Shown: piece by piece, positions 51,547 to 60,448 of the stretch | Layout: each line of letters begins with the position of its first letter | Numbering within the stretch: the stretch's first letter is position 1 | NCBI RefSeq assembly: GCF_007860175.1 | Contig: NZ_SJPX01000001.1 | Span: 1,240,001 to 1,304,000, forward strand | Length of the DNA stretch: 64,000 bases | Direction of reading: 5' to 3' | Source of the DNA: Rubripirellula reticaptiva | GTDB lineage: Bacteria > Planctomycetota > Planctomycetia > Pirellulales > Pirellulaceae | Position numbers and translations under genes: made by a program | The notes under the pieces: generated by a model | The model's database searches: none | The model's input: the letters and a program-made list of their open reading frames with translations, nothing else | What the model was told of the DNA's origin: nothing

Positions 51547-52125
51547 TTATCGCACGCACCGATACACAAATGCCGGCGGCAAGTTCTTCCAGACGGTGTG
51601 GCTGCGCTCGACATGCGGAAACGTTTTTCGTAGTCGCCGCGAAAAACGCATTCCCGCGGGCAGCACGACTCCTTGCCAGTACGCGAACGTGGCGAATTGG
51701 CCGCCGGGCGACAGCACGCCCAGCATCGCATCCATGATCTCGGTTTGCAGCGAGTCCGAGAACGACGCCCACGGTAATCCGCAAATGATCGCGTCGACTT
51801 TGGGCATGGATTCTCGTTGGCACAATTCGGCGACGTTGGCCACACTGTCTTCGTAAACCGTGACACCAGGGCACCGCTGGCGAGTTCGCTCCGCTAGATC
51901 CGGTGACCGTTCAATGGCAAAGAATTTAGCGTCGGCGTGTTTTCGCTTCAGGGCGGCTTCGGTAAACACGCCGGTGCCGGGGCCGAACTCGACAATGTTG
52001 CGGGCCCTGTCCCAGTCGAACCACTGGACCATCGCCTCGACCAGTCCGGGGCTGCTAGGTGCAATCGCGCCCACCTGAGTCGGATTGCGCAGGAAGTTTT
52101 TTAGAAACGTGACGCTGTCGGCCAT
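51547..52125 (-). CDS. SAM-dependent methyltransferase (PmtA/KsgA-like class)
   Basis: A 192-residue class I methyltransferase. The glycine-rich SAM-binding motif is VEFGPGTGVFTEAAL (about 45-59), followed by FFAIERSPDLAE and, at the catalytic position, CGLPWASFSD. The opening FLKNFLRNPTQVGAIAPSS resembles phospholipid N-methyltransferases (PmtA) and related proteins of the rRNA adenine dimethylase type. The substrate is uncertain; a lipid or small molecule is more likely than rRNA. The ATG at 52125 is chosen; an upstream TTG would add 13 residues. It diverges from the first ExbD gene. Confidence 0.82.
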   Translation of the reverse strand: MADSVTFLKNFLRNPTQVGAIAPSSPGLVEAMVQWFDWDRARNIVEFGPGTGVFTEAALKRKHADAKFFAIERSPDLAERTRQRCPGVTVYEDSVANVAELCQRESMPKVDAIICGLPWASFSDSLQTEIMDAMLGVLSPGGQFATFAYWQGVVLPAGMRFSRRLRKTFPHVERSHTVWKNLPPAFVYRCVR

Positions 52126-52187
52126 GATGAATTTCGCAATCGAGTCGATGGAGAACCCTGCCAAGGGTATCGGATAAAGAGGTGCTT

Positions 52188-52643
52188 GTGAGCTACCATG
52201 GGAGCATGCGAGTTCCTCAATCCCACGGCTACGGTTCGAATCGTCGGACGCCCGTCGGCGCCAACATGACGCCGATGATCGATGTTGTATTTCTGCTTAT
52301 CATTTTCTTTCTGGTTTCCAGCCACTTGGCTCGGCAAGAAAATCATTTGCCGCTGGAATTGCCGGTTGCGTCCAGTTTCGACCCGATGGACCTCGAAAAG
52401 AGTCCTTTGACAATCAGTGTCGACGGGAAGGCTCAAATCCTTATTTCGGGAAAGATCGTGGCGGCAACGCAACTAGAGCCTGTGTTTGCGGATTTGATTC
52501 GTCGTAGCGGCGCAGATGCCGCGATTCGGATTCGCTGTGAAGGAGCCGTCCAGTACCAGTACGTCGAGCCCATTTTGCGTCAGGCAGCCCTTGCGGGCAT
52601 CACCGATGCGGCCATCGCCGTTCGCGAGGAGTCAGCGAAGTGA
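52188..52643 (+). CDS. ExbD/TolR-type biopolymer transport protein, first copy
   Basis: A 151-residue protein with the ExbD/TolR hallmark: a helix with the conserved aspartate (MTPMIDVVFLLIIFFLVSS, about 27-45), and a periplasmic domain (about 50-150). ExbD works with ExbB to energise envelope processes using the proton gradient. The start is probably GTG at 52188 (AGAGG 5 bases upstream); an ATG at 52206 is also possible. Its stop overlaps the start of the second ExbD by GTGA. No ExbB/TolQ gene is nearby in the window. Confidence 0.82.
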   Translation: MSYHGSMRVPQSHGYGSNRRTPVGANMTPMIDVVFLLIIFFLVSSHLARQENHLPLELPVASSFDPMDLEKSPLTISVDGKAQILISGKIVAATQLEPVFADLIRRSGADAAIRIRCEGAVQYQYVEPILRQAALAGITDAAIAVREESAK

Positions 52644-53086
52644 AGATTCCAACGGGCATTTATCACGAGTCGATGGAGCTGAAGATGACGCCGATGATCG
52701 ACGTCGTTTTCTTGTTGCTGGTTTTTTTTGTATGGACCAGCAGCTTTGAACTGCCTGAATTTGATCTGCCCAGCTCGATTGCTCAGCCACCCGCCGGCGG
52801 CAGCGAGGTGCAAAACGCAACTGCGCCGGCCGAGGCGTTCGACGAAATCGTGATTCGGCTTTCGATCCAGGATGCCGCGTTAGTGATTGACTTTGGTGGG
52901 GAATCGATGGGCAGTGTCGAAGGCTTGCGTGAGCGTTTGACTCAGATTTTGGCGCTGGGGGTCCAGCCGCCTGTCATCATTGATCCCGCTAACAACGTCA
53001 CCATGAACGACGCCGTGCGAGTCTACGATGCGGCGCGAGATGCGGGTGCCGACCGAGTCCTCTTTGCTGCGGACCCCGCGTCATGA
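52640..53086 (+). CDS. ExbD/TolR-type biopolymer transport protein, second copy
   Basis: A 148-residue ExbD/TolR protein with the same hallmark helix (MTPMIDVVFLLLVFFVWTSS, about 16-35), where the aspartate sits in the proton path. It starts at GTG (52640), overlapping the first copy, and its stop overlaps the next start (ATGA), so all three are translationally coupled. The periplasmic part contains VIIDPANNVTMNDAVRVYDA, typical of the family. Pairs of different ExbD proteins are common in Planctomycetes. Confidence 0.85.
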   Translation: MKIPTGIYHESMELKMTPMIDVVFLLLVFFVWTSSFELPEFDLPSSIAQPPAGGSEVQNATAPAEAFDEIVIRLSIQDAALVIDFGGESMGSVEGLRERLTQILALGVQPPVIIDPANNVTMNDAVRVYDAARDAGADRVLFAADPAS

Positions 53087-55467
53087 TCTCTCCTTCGCGC
53101 CTACTGAAGAAACGCTGGTTTGTGGCCGGCTTGTTGATAGCGTTATCGTCAGTCTCTTCAGCCTCGTCATCTTATGGCGAAGTGCCCGTGCTGCGACAGA
53201 CCGACAGCGCCGCGTCCGACCTGATCGCCGCGTTGGTGCGGGCAGGCCGATTTACGGATGCCGAATCGGTTTGCCATGATACGACGGCCGCGAATCTGGA
53301 TCCGATGAGTGATCAAGCGGCAAAGCGTGTGATCCGGCTGTCACAGATTTCGACCGCGCGGCAATTTGCATCCGGCCATTTTGACGATGCTGCGACGTTG
53401 GCTGCTAGCGATCTTGTCACTGAAATGTTGCATTCGTATCCGGAGCATCCTCGCCGGCTGTTTTTGAAATCACAGTCCCTTGCCGTTCGCCGCGAGGCGG
53501 CTCGCTTTGCGGTACTTGCCGCGGTCGTGTCGGCGGATTCGGCCAATCAGTTAGCGGCGAGTGAGAGTCTGCTACGAGCAACCTTGGCGTCGCGCGAGCT
53601 GGCAAATGAGATCGCCGACGAGCGGACTCGTTTGCAAACTCAGCGCGGCCCAGAAGTCCTCGGAACGCTTGCGGACCTGCTTCGGCTAGAGCAAGAATCA
53701 CTGGTCGAATCAGTTTCGCTCGCCTTGATGCAAACAGATCTCTTATCGGCCGATCCAGACATTGCACCCGAGCCCGATGGGATCGGCGCGGCTACCCAAG
53801 CCGAACAAGCTGCGGATCAAGTCTTGATGAAACTGCCGTCCGGGTCAACGGCGCGGCATGAGATCGAGAGATTGAAAACGGAAGCCATTCTGCGTGCTGG
53901 AGACCGACCGCGAGCAGCAGAAAGCTACGCTTCGCTTGCGAAATCTCTGTCCAAACCGTATTCCGCCACCATGTTGGCATTGGGCGTACGAATCAACATG
54001 GCGAGCGGTAGACTTCGCGAAGCGGGCAAGACGCTCGATACCTTCTATGGCGATGATCCTGATACGGCACCATTTTCGGTCGAGATGGACCTGGTGCGGC
54101 TAAAGTATCTGTTGGCGAACTCTGCGGCGAACGACGCGACTACCGATACATCAGTCGTCGTTCGCTGGATCGAAACGATCGGACGCCGAAATGGTGCCTA
54201 CGCAACTCGCCGCGCCGAAGCGATTTCGTTGTCGCGATTGCAATCCGGCGGTGTTGTTCGGGACGTAGACGCAGCGCTGGTAGCGGCACAAGGACGTGAT
54301 TGGCTAAGACGGGGTGACGCCGCTCGCGCCGCTGAACTTTTGGCTGCTGCAGCCGCCGCGGATGCGGATCCCGACCGAGCAATTCGGCATGCTGTCGAAG
54401 CAGCCGCGGCTTGGTCGTCGCTGGAGGATTTTGAAAGTGCGGCGGCAATTTTGGCGTCCACAACGTTTGGTCATCCATCCGGAAGCGATGCGGCCAGAAT
54501 CCATTTGCAATCGATTCTGCTGCATGCAAAAGCAGGCAACGGCCAGGTCGCTGGAAATCGCGACACCTTAAAGTCGTTGCTTCGTAATCATTTGCAGCGA
54601 TGGCCAAAGTCGTCAACGGCCTCCGGTGCAACCGAGTGGCTCGTTAAAATTTTGACGGCAGAAGGCGACTTGGTGGCTGCCGCAGAAGCCGGGAGTTCTG
54701 CCGAGGCTTGGCAAGCCGCCTATCTAGCCAGTGCGCCACGTGAGAGTGCGAAATTTCAGTCGCGTCTTCAAAAGGCGAGCCGTTCACTGGCGGCCGACTC
54801 AGCCTCATACTCAGTTTATGCACAGACCGTTGCAACGATTGCTGATCGCGATCAGTTGCCGAAGTCGTTGGAATCAGATTCCGATGGTTTTTTTACAGCG
54901 GTAATCCAGGCACGTCGGACAGGCGTGATTGATCCATCGCTGCCGACGCCGCCGAGCGGTTTGTCCGCGGTCGCGGTCGATGCGCTTCGAAAGCGAATGA
55001 TGGCGGACGGCCGCGAGAGTCCGTCGCTGCGAAAGTCGATCGCCGCGTGGCTTGACCGTTGGTCGGGCGACGCCGATGACCCAATCGGAAGCGCAGAAAG
55101 ACGGTTATGGTCCGGCATGCCAGACGAAGCGATCAGAATCATCGAGACTTTCCTGGCTCAGTCCCCAAAGGCGATCGACCGAGTCGAGCGGGCTGCCGTT
55201 ATGCTGAGCCAGTCGAGCGACCGCCGGGCGCAAGAGGTTGCGGTTGAGTACTTCGACTCGATCGCCGCCGGAGTTGCCCAAGCCAGCGTGCCATGGCACG
55301 AGGCAAAGATTTCAGCGATCGAGTTGTTGCGTAGGATGAACAGAATGGAAGAATCAAGCCGCCGAGCCCAGTACATACTGCTGACGGTGCAGGAAATTGA
55401 TGCGCCGACCAAGAGGCGATATCAAGAACTTGCGAAATCAAACGCAACCGATCGCGAGTCGAAATGA
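53083..55467 (+). CDS. Large periplasmic helical-repeat (TPR-like) protein coupled to ExbD
   Basis: A 794-residue protein with a signal peptide (about 1-32) and an almost entirely helical mature part in Ala-rich TPR-like repeats (DRPRAAESYASLAKSL, GDAARAAELLAAAAAA, RVERAAVMLSQSSD). No catalytic motif is seen. It is coupled to the second ExbD by ATGA and, on the other side, to the LigD-type gene (ATGA at 55464). It probably forms a periplasmic scaffold for the ExbD complex. Confidence 0.78.
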   Translation: MISPSRLLKKRWFVAGLLIALSSVSSASSSYGEVPVLRQTDSAASDLIAALVRAGRFTDAESVCHDTTAANLDPMSDQAAKRVIRLSQISTARQFASGHFDDAATLAASDLVTEMLHSYPEHPRRLFLKSQSLAVRREAARFAVLAAVVSADSANQLAASESLLRATLASRELANEIADERTRLQTQRGPEVLGTLADLLRLEQESLVESVSLALMQTDLLSADPDIAPEPDGIGAATQAEQAADQVLMKLPSGSTARHEIERLKTEAILRAGDRPRAAESYASLAKSLSKPYSATMLALGVRINMASGRLREAGKTLDTFYGDDPDTAPFSVEMDLVRLKYLLANSAANDATTDTSVVVRWIETIGRRNGAYATRRAEAISLSRLQSGGVVRDVDAALVAAQGRDWLRRGDAARAAELLAAAAAADADPDRAIRHAVEAAAAWSSLEDFESAAAILASTTFGHPSGSDAARIHLQSILLHAKAGNGQVAGNRDTLKSLLRNHLQRWPKSSTASGATEWLVKILTAEGDLVAAAEAGSSAEAWQAAYLASAPRESAKFQSRLQKASRSLAADSASYSVYAQTVATIADRDQLPKSLESDSDGFFTAVIQARRTGVIDPSLPTPPSGLSAVAVDALRKRMMADGRESPSLRKSIAAWLDRWSGDADDPIGSAERRLWSGMPDEAIRIIETFLAQSPKAIDRVERAAVMLSQSSDRRAQEVAVEYFDSIAAGVAQASVPWHEAKISAIELLRRMNRMEESSRRAQYILLTVQEIDAPTKRRYQELAKSNATDRESK

Positions 55468-55895
55468 ACGCTGATTCCGCAATGGGTAACCGGTTCGTGG
55501 TGCTACACCATCACATAGGCCCAGGATTCCAGCGAGTTTCCGATGATCATTTTGACTGGATGTTTGAACGCGGCGGATCACTTCGGACATGGGCCACTCC
55601 GGTTATCGACGATGTCAATGATGCCTTCACTTTAAATTGTGAACCGCTTGCCGATCACCGAATTGAGTACTTGAATTACGAAGGTCCCGTCAGCGGCCAT
55701 CGGGGCAACGTCACACGCGTTGTCGCTGGAACGTTTAAGGTGATCGATGAATGGCCTAGCCGGTTTTTGGTTCAGGTGAATGTCGAACTGGGCGATCTGT
55801 TTGATAAGGCCACGCTCGTTTTTCAGCGAACGAGTCTGGATTTCGATCGTGGCTTTGATGTTAGCCGAGCCGACTGGACGTTGTCGTTTTCGTGA
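55464..55895 (+). CDS. Stand-alone LigD 3'-phosphoesterase-like protein
   Basis: A 143-residue protein that resembles the LigD phosphoesterase (DNA polymerase ligase N-terminal) domain: RFVVLHHHIGPGF near residues 9-21, DWMFERGGSLRTWATPV, ADHRIEYLNYEGPVSGHRG (the DHR..Y.YEGPxxG block) and VVAGTF. In non-homologous end joining this domain trims 3' ends, usually fused to a ligase; here it is alone. The start ATG overlaps the previous stop; an ATG at 55482 is a possible alternative. Its last 73 bases overlap the next gene, which is on the opposite strand. Confidence 0.7.
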   Translation: MNADSAMGNRFVVLHHHIGPGFQRVSDDHFDWMFERGGSLRTWATPVIDDVNDAFTLNCEPLADHRIEYLNYEGPVSGHRGNVTRVVAGTFKVIDEWPSRFLVQVNVELGDLFDKATLVFQRTSLDFDRGFDVSRADWTLSFS

Positions 55896-56626
55896 GGTCG
55901 GTACGATACGAATTGATGCACCGGACCTCGCGGGACAAAGGTTTTGTGAGCAAGTTGCCCTGTATGGCCTGCCAGCAGGACGGCGCCGTCATAGGTGATC
56001 AACGACTCGACAACGACGGGGCTTAGGGCATACCGGGGGTCATCGCTGGGGACGGTTACTAGCGCGATTGGACCTGTGTCCGTCATGTCCCAGCGGACAT
56101 CGATGTCACCGCGAGCAGCTTCTTTGCTGATCCCAGTCAGAAATTTGGTCAGCGGCAATCGCAACGCGCCAGCGCGAAGATTCTGGACACGAAAGGCTAA
56201 CATGTTGGGTTGTTCGGTCATCTCCACAATGAACTCGCAGGACACGATTGTGTCGATGTGACGATTCTTGTAGCGAACCGCTGCTTGGACTTTTTCGTTT
56301 TCGATGATGATCCTTGGTTCGCTAGCGCCAAGGGCGGCAAGTCGTGGAAACTTCTGGGGCAGTTCCTCGATCAGCCATGCATTGATCTGTTCGTCGCTAA
56401 ACGCTGCTCGCCATGAACCTAGCTTGGCAGCGTTGGTTTGAAGCTGTTGGACTTCCGCTTGCAACCGACGACTAGCTTCGGCAGTTGTGACCGAATGGTT
56501 GTTCGATGCTCGAGTGTAAAACTCAGGAACGTATTGTGATTGTTGGACCGCCCACCAAGCGACCGATCCGCTGATCACCATGATGGCGATGACAGCAAGG
56601 GAAATTCGTTTGATCCAATTTCGCAT
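55823..56626 (-). CDS. Membrane-anchored protein of unknown function
   Basis: A 267-residue protein with one N-terminal membrane helix (about 6-27, WIKRISLAVIAIMVISGSVAW) and a large extracytoplasmic part. The opening has a coiled-coil-like ASRRLQAEVQQLQTNAAKLG; later SWRAAFSDEQINAWLIEELPQKFP. No domain is recognised. The ATG at 56626 has AAGGA upstream. Its 3' end overlaps by 73 bases the 3' end of the LigD-like gene on the other strand, which is unusual for bacteria. Confidence 0.68.
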   Translation of the reverse strand: MRNWIKRISLAVIAIMVISGSVAWWAVQQSQYVPEFYTRASNNHSVTTAEASRRLQAEVQQLQTNAAKLGSWRAAFSDEQINAWLIEELPQKFPRLAALGASEPRIIIENEKVQAAVRYKNRHIDTIVSCEFIVEMTEQPNMLAFRVQNLRAGALRLPLTKFLTGISKEAARGDIDVRWDMTDTGPIALVTVPSDDPRYALSPVVVESLITYDGAVLLAGHTGQLAHKTFVPRGPVHQFVSYRPHENDNVQSARLTSKPRSKSRLVR

Positions 56627-56658
56627 CACAATCCTTCAAGCAAAGGGAGGATTAGAAT

Positions 56659-59600
56659 CTAGAACCTAAGCGGTCGCGGTAGCCAACTTCGTACTCGGTC
56701 AGCAACCCCAGGCACACTTTCTTGTTCAGCGGCGGACTTATCCGACGCCGCAATTTCGGTCGTCGGCTCGGCTAACAAGAACTGTGCCCAATGATTTTGC
56801 AGTAAGCGTGCGGATGGCGTCAAATTTCCTCGCTGCAATCCTTGCACCGCCAAAAATGCTTGACTTTGGATTTGGACGCGTTCTTTCGATGTCGGAAATC
56901 GATCATGAAGTCGAACGTCATCAATCCATACTCTACCACCCGAGAGACTGTCGATCGTCAAACGCAACGACTCCGTTTTTTCTACGTCAATCGAAAGGGC
57001 TTCCAACACGATTCCTCGTGATTCCCATTTTCCGTTGCAGGGAACACTGACGTCGGCACTCTGCCGAATCGGTGCTCCGCTTTGAGTCGCTTCGATTGAA
57101 ACTCGTAAATGATGTACGTCACCATCGCGTTTCAATTCGCCCCGGCAGGCCATCGAGACCGCCAGTTGCCCGCTTTGCGGCGGCGTCACTGTTTCGCTGA
57201 CGAGCCACGTTCGCGTGGAAACAGCTGCGTCGGTAGTCAGTAAAACGGATTGGCTTCCTTCGAAACACTCTCCTCTTTCGACTCGAACACACTGAGGTGG
57301 ATGCTGGGCGTGTAGCCATCCGATCAATCCCATGCCGCCGGTTTGTTCAAAGCCGCCGTTGGCTAGACCGTCGTAGGCTGGCGGCGTGCTCAGCATACCG
57401 ATCCGCTGCACAACCGAAGTGACCTGTTCTTTAATCTTGTCTGTGGTCGCGGATCCACCGCTTGCGACCGCATTCCAACTGCCAAAATTTTTAGCCGACC
57501 CTCGACAACGCAGCAACGAAACGCTGCCGGGTTCCAAGGTAAGTTGCTGACCGATTCCGGACAACTGACTAGGTGATGGCGATGCCGTTGACGTATCCGT
57601 TTGATTAATCGTCGACAGTGGGGCGTTGCGGAGGCTAGCTTCGCCGCTAATGACTTCCCACCTAGCGCCGGTCGGAGATTGGAATGTGACCAGTGATTTC
57701 CACGGCGCCATGCTAGAAATCGAAGCAAAAGTGTATTGGTCGTTTGTCGCCAAATGGACATGCACGGATTGTGATGCTTGATCGATCGGTTCGATGTTTA
57801 GCGGACCATTGGTCGGCGTCAATGCAAAAGCGTCAAGGACTTGGGCAAGTCGCGGAACGATGGCGGCAGCTGTTAGCGGTAGGTCGACGAATAGGCATGG
57901 AGGGGCCATTTGATCGATGATTCGAGCAGCGTCGAGATCAAGATGGCTGCATAAATGAACCGGCGAATCGGGGGCATCGGTCTGGCCGATCGCTGCGGAA
58001 ATTATATGTTCAGGCGTTGACTGTCGGACCGATGAAAGCCGTTGAGCAAGCATCGACTGCATCGACAGTCCTTCGCGGATTTGGTGCACAAACGACTGGA
58101 TCGCTATGGCATCCTGGGCTGTGTCAGGTACGGATTTTTGGTCACCGGTGGCAACGCGACTGTGCGGTTGATGGGCCGGGGCTTGAACGAATACCTTGAG
58201 TTTTGTAGACGATTGATCTTGAGCCGCCGCGATCAGATCAGAAATCTGCTCCGATGCAATTGGTTGTTCACTCTGTGGAGTTGCTGCATCAATGACAAGT
58301 CCCGAAAATGATGGGGCGGGCAGGCATACTGCTAGTAGATGATGCGCAATCGCACTGCTTTCTCGCGACAGAAGTGCGGTTGGGTTCGAAGACCGTGGGT
58401 TGAAGAAGGCCGGATCGATGCTGACCATCGCGTGCTTGCGTTGTTTGGTCAACACTTGAAAGAAGGTCGCTAGTCGGTTGATGTCCGCACCATCATTCCA
58501 CGCGGGGACTAAAAGATCGCCACTGTCGAACCACGATCGATTCGCGTTGCATGCGGGGATCAAGATGGTGTTGATGTTATGAATGCTGGCATAGTCTGCC
58601 AAGCGTTCAGTCGCGATCCAGGTCCGGTAGATCGCTCGCGTTTGTGGGCTGCATGACGTAATCGCGTCATAGAGGTGAATGTCGCCCGAGAGAGCCTCGA
58701 CCCAATCTAGGTCGCCTAGCCGAAGCACGACATCGCGTTGTTTGTCAGCGTCGGATTTTGCTTGCACCAATCGTTTGGGGCCTGCATCAATGCGGATCGA
58801 CTCGAATCGGACGGGCTTATTGTTGCTGAGGTTAGTCAGCCAAATTTGATCGTTCCCGCTGGGGTAGTAGATGAACGTGTGGGTTTTCCAACGCCCATTC
58901 CCACTTTGTTCGTTGGATTTGTCAGGTTCAATCAAAGCACGATCGTCTGGGCCAATAATGAACGATACCGGGCAACCGCTTCGGTTTTCACCTGCTGCGA
59001 CATCAACTTGCAGCAATCCATCCAGATCGTTGGGGTAACGCAGCGTGACCTTGTGCGGCAAATGTGAGACCATGACCGGCAGCGACGCTTGGAAAACGTG
59101 TTGCGGGTTGAGTACCGAAATGGACTCATTTGCATGCTTGCTGGTCGCCAAGTCTCCCGAAACGCCGCTGACACCAGGAATCAACCGCGTCGCTTGTTTC
59201 GGTAGCCATTGATCAACTGACCAAGTCGTTTCGGACGGGCGGATTACGTTGACCGTGTTCCAATTCGATTCGCTTTCCAAATCGGGGGCGACTCTCGACG
59301 ACATCACAACCAGCGTGGTGCGGTTGGACGCGATCACGGGTTCCCGGCGGCGTAGTCGCGACCACAGTTTGTCCTGATCGGTCTCGATCTCGCATCGAAA
59401 CTCGTAGACACCTTCATCATGAAGCACGTTGTCGTCGATCGTAATCGTTGGTGAGTTACCATTGGCATCTAGCGTGACGGGTTTTTGGCCCGAGTGAATC
59501 GTTTGTCCGCGAGACACTTCGTAGAAACCGTACTTCATCAATACCGTGGACGAAGCGCGGCCTGGAATTGAGTTGATGCGAACCGACAAATCGATGGGCT

Positions 59601-60216
59601 GATCGGGGACGCAGATGGAGTGTTTTTCGCCGACGCGAATTCGAACGGAGTCCGTTTCAAGTCGCTGGATCGTCCAAGTGGGTGAACTGGAATCTTTGTT
59701 GGGTGACTCAAACGCCGCGCCGGTGGTTAGTTTCTTGACTGCGATTTCGAGAACTTCATCGTGGTTTTGGTCCGACGATCGATTCTCGGGGTTGCGGCTT
59801 CGTAACCGCAGGATTCCGTTTTCCGAACATCTCAATCGAAACAGGATCGCACCGGCTGTCATCGGTTGATACGGTTCTAAACGCACACTGGTTTGGTCGG
59901 ACGATCGAGTCAATTCGCCTGACAGTCGCGTTAATTGCGAGTCGGGGCGAACACTCAGAATTTTTCCATTGGCTGAATCGACGGCGGTGGCTTCCAAGTC
60001 CCAGTGAATTGGATTGGGTGATTTCCACTGCCATCGCAATTCAATGTCGATGATATCATCGTGCGAGGTGGTCTCGATTAGCGGAGCCTGTGCAAAGCTG
60101 TGACTCGAGCCAAGAATTAAGCCGACAATAAGGTGAAAAACAACGAGAGCCTGAGCCGCCACCGTTACGCGGTGCGGCATCGACGACGAGTGGCGAAGAC
60201 TTCCTTGTCCAGCCAT
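56659..60216 (-). CDS. Very large secreted protein of unknown function
   Basis: The protein is 1,185 residues from the ATG at 60216; another ATG at 60180 gives the same signal-peptide-like helix (VAAQALVVFHLIVGLILGSS), so either may be right, and the in-frame extension to 60489 lacks a sensible start. The mature part begins with Ig-like beta strands (about 50-400). A central part with IHNINTILIPACNANRSWF and FFQVLTKQRKHAMVSIDPAFF (about 540-690) has the spacing of a glycosidase-type TIM barrel. The C-terminal part (about 950-1185) is beta-rich, like a carbohydrate-binding domain. A polysaccharide-acting role is only inferred. Confidence 0.7.
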   Translation of the reverse strand: MAGQGSLRHSSSMPHRVTVAAQALVVFHLIVGLILGSSHSFAQAPLIETTSHDDIIDIELRWQWKSPNPIHWDLEATAVDSANGKILSVRPDSQLTRLSGELTRSSDQTSVRLEPYQPMTAGAILFRLRCSENGILRLRSRNPENRSSDQNHDEVLEIAVKKLTTGAAFESPNKDSSSPTWTIQRLETDSVRIRVGEKHSICVPDQPIDLSVRINSIPGRASSTVLMKYGFYEVSRGQTIHSGQKPVTLDANGNSPTITIDDNVLHDEGVYEFRCEIETDQDKLWSRLRRREPVIASNRTTLVVMSSRVAPDLESESNWNTVNVIRPSETTWSVDQWLPKQATRLIPGVSGVSGDLATSKHANESISVLNPQHVFQASLPVMVSHLPHKVTLRYPNDLDGLLQVDVAAGENRSGCPVSFIIGPDDRALIEPDKSNEQSGNGRWKTHTFIYYPSGNDQIWLTNLSNNKPVRFESIRIDAGPKRLVQAKSDADKQRDVVLRLGDLDWVEALSGDIHLYDAITSCSPQTRAIYRTWIATERLADYASIHNINTILIPACNANRSWFDSGDLLVPAWNDGADINRLATFFQVLTKQRKHAMVSIDPAFFNPRSSNPTALLSRESSAIAHHLLAVCLPAPSFSGLVIDAATPQSEQPIASEQISDLIAAAQDQSSTKLKVFVQAPAHQPHSRVATGDQKSVPDTAQDAIAIQSFVHQIREGLSMQSMLAQRLSSVRQSTPEHIISAAIGQTDAPDSPVHLCSHLDLDAARIIDQMAPPCLFVDLPLTAAAIVPRLAQVLDAFALTPTNGPLNIEPIDQASQSVHVHLATNDQYTFASISSMAPWKSLVTFQSPTGARWEVISGEASLRNAPLSTINQTDTSTASPSPSQLSGIGQQLTLEPGSVSLLRCRGSAKNFGSWNAVASGGSATTDKIKEQVTSVVQRIGMLSTPPAYDGLANGGFEQTGGMGLIGWLHAQHPPQCVRVERGECFEGSQSVLLTTDAAVSTRTWLVSETVTPPQSGQLAVSMACRGELKRDGDVHHLRVSIEATQSGAPIRQSADVSVPCNGKWESRGIVLEALSIDVEKTESLRLTIDSLSGGRVWIDDVRLHDRFPTSKERVQIQSQAFLAVQGLQRGNLTPSARLLQNHWAQFLLAEPTTEIAASDKSAAEQESVPGVADRVRSWLPRPLRF

Positions 60217-60448
60217 CAGAGTCCAGTCCGTAGTTCCAAGGGCAGATGTGATCCAAGTCCGCTTGCCGCAAAATTGACAGTATGACTGCCGAGGCGGCTG
60301 GGATATGATCGCGACCGTACCTACCGCGGATCTCTTATGTAAAGAGAGAACCGGCAGAATGGGAAAGATGCGGGGGGCAAGCAACCGTCCGTGCACCGCT
60401 TGCACAGGCTTGATTAAAACCGCTTGCGCAGGCCGGATCGAGCAAGAT

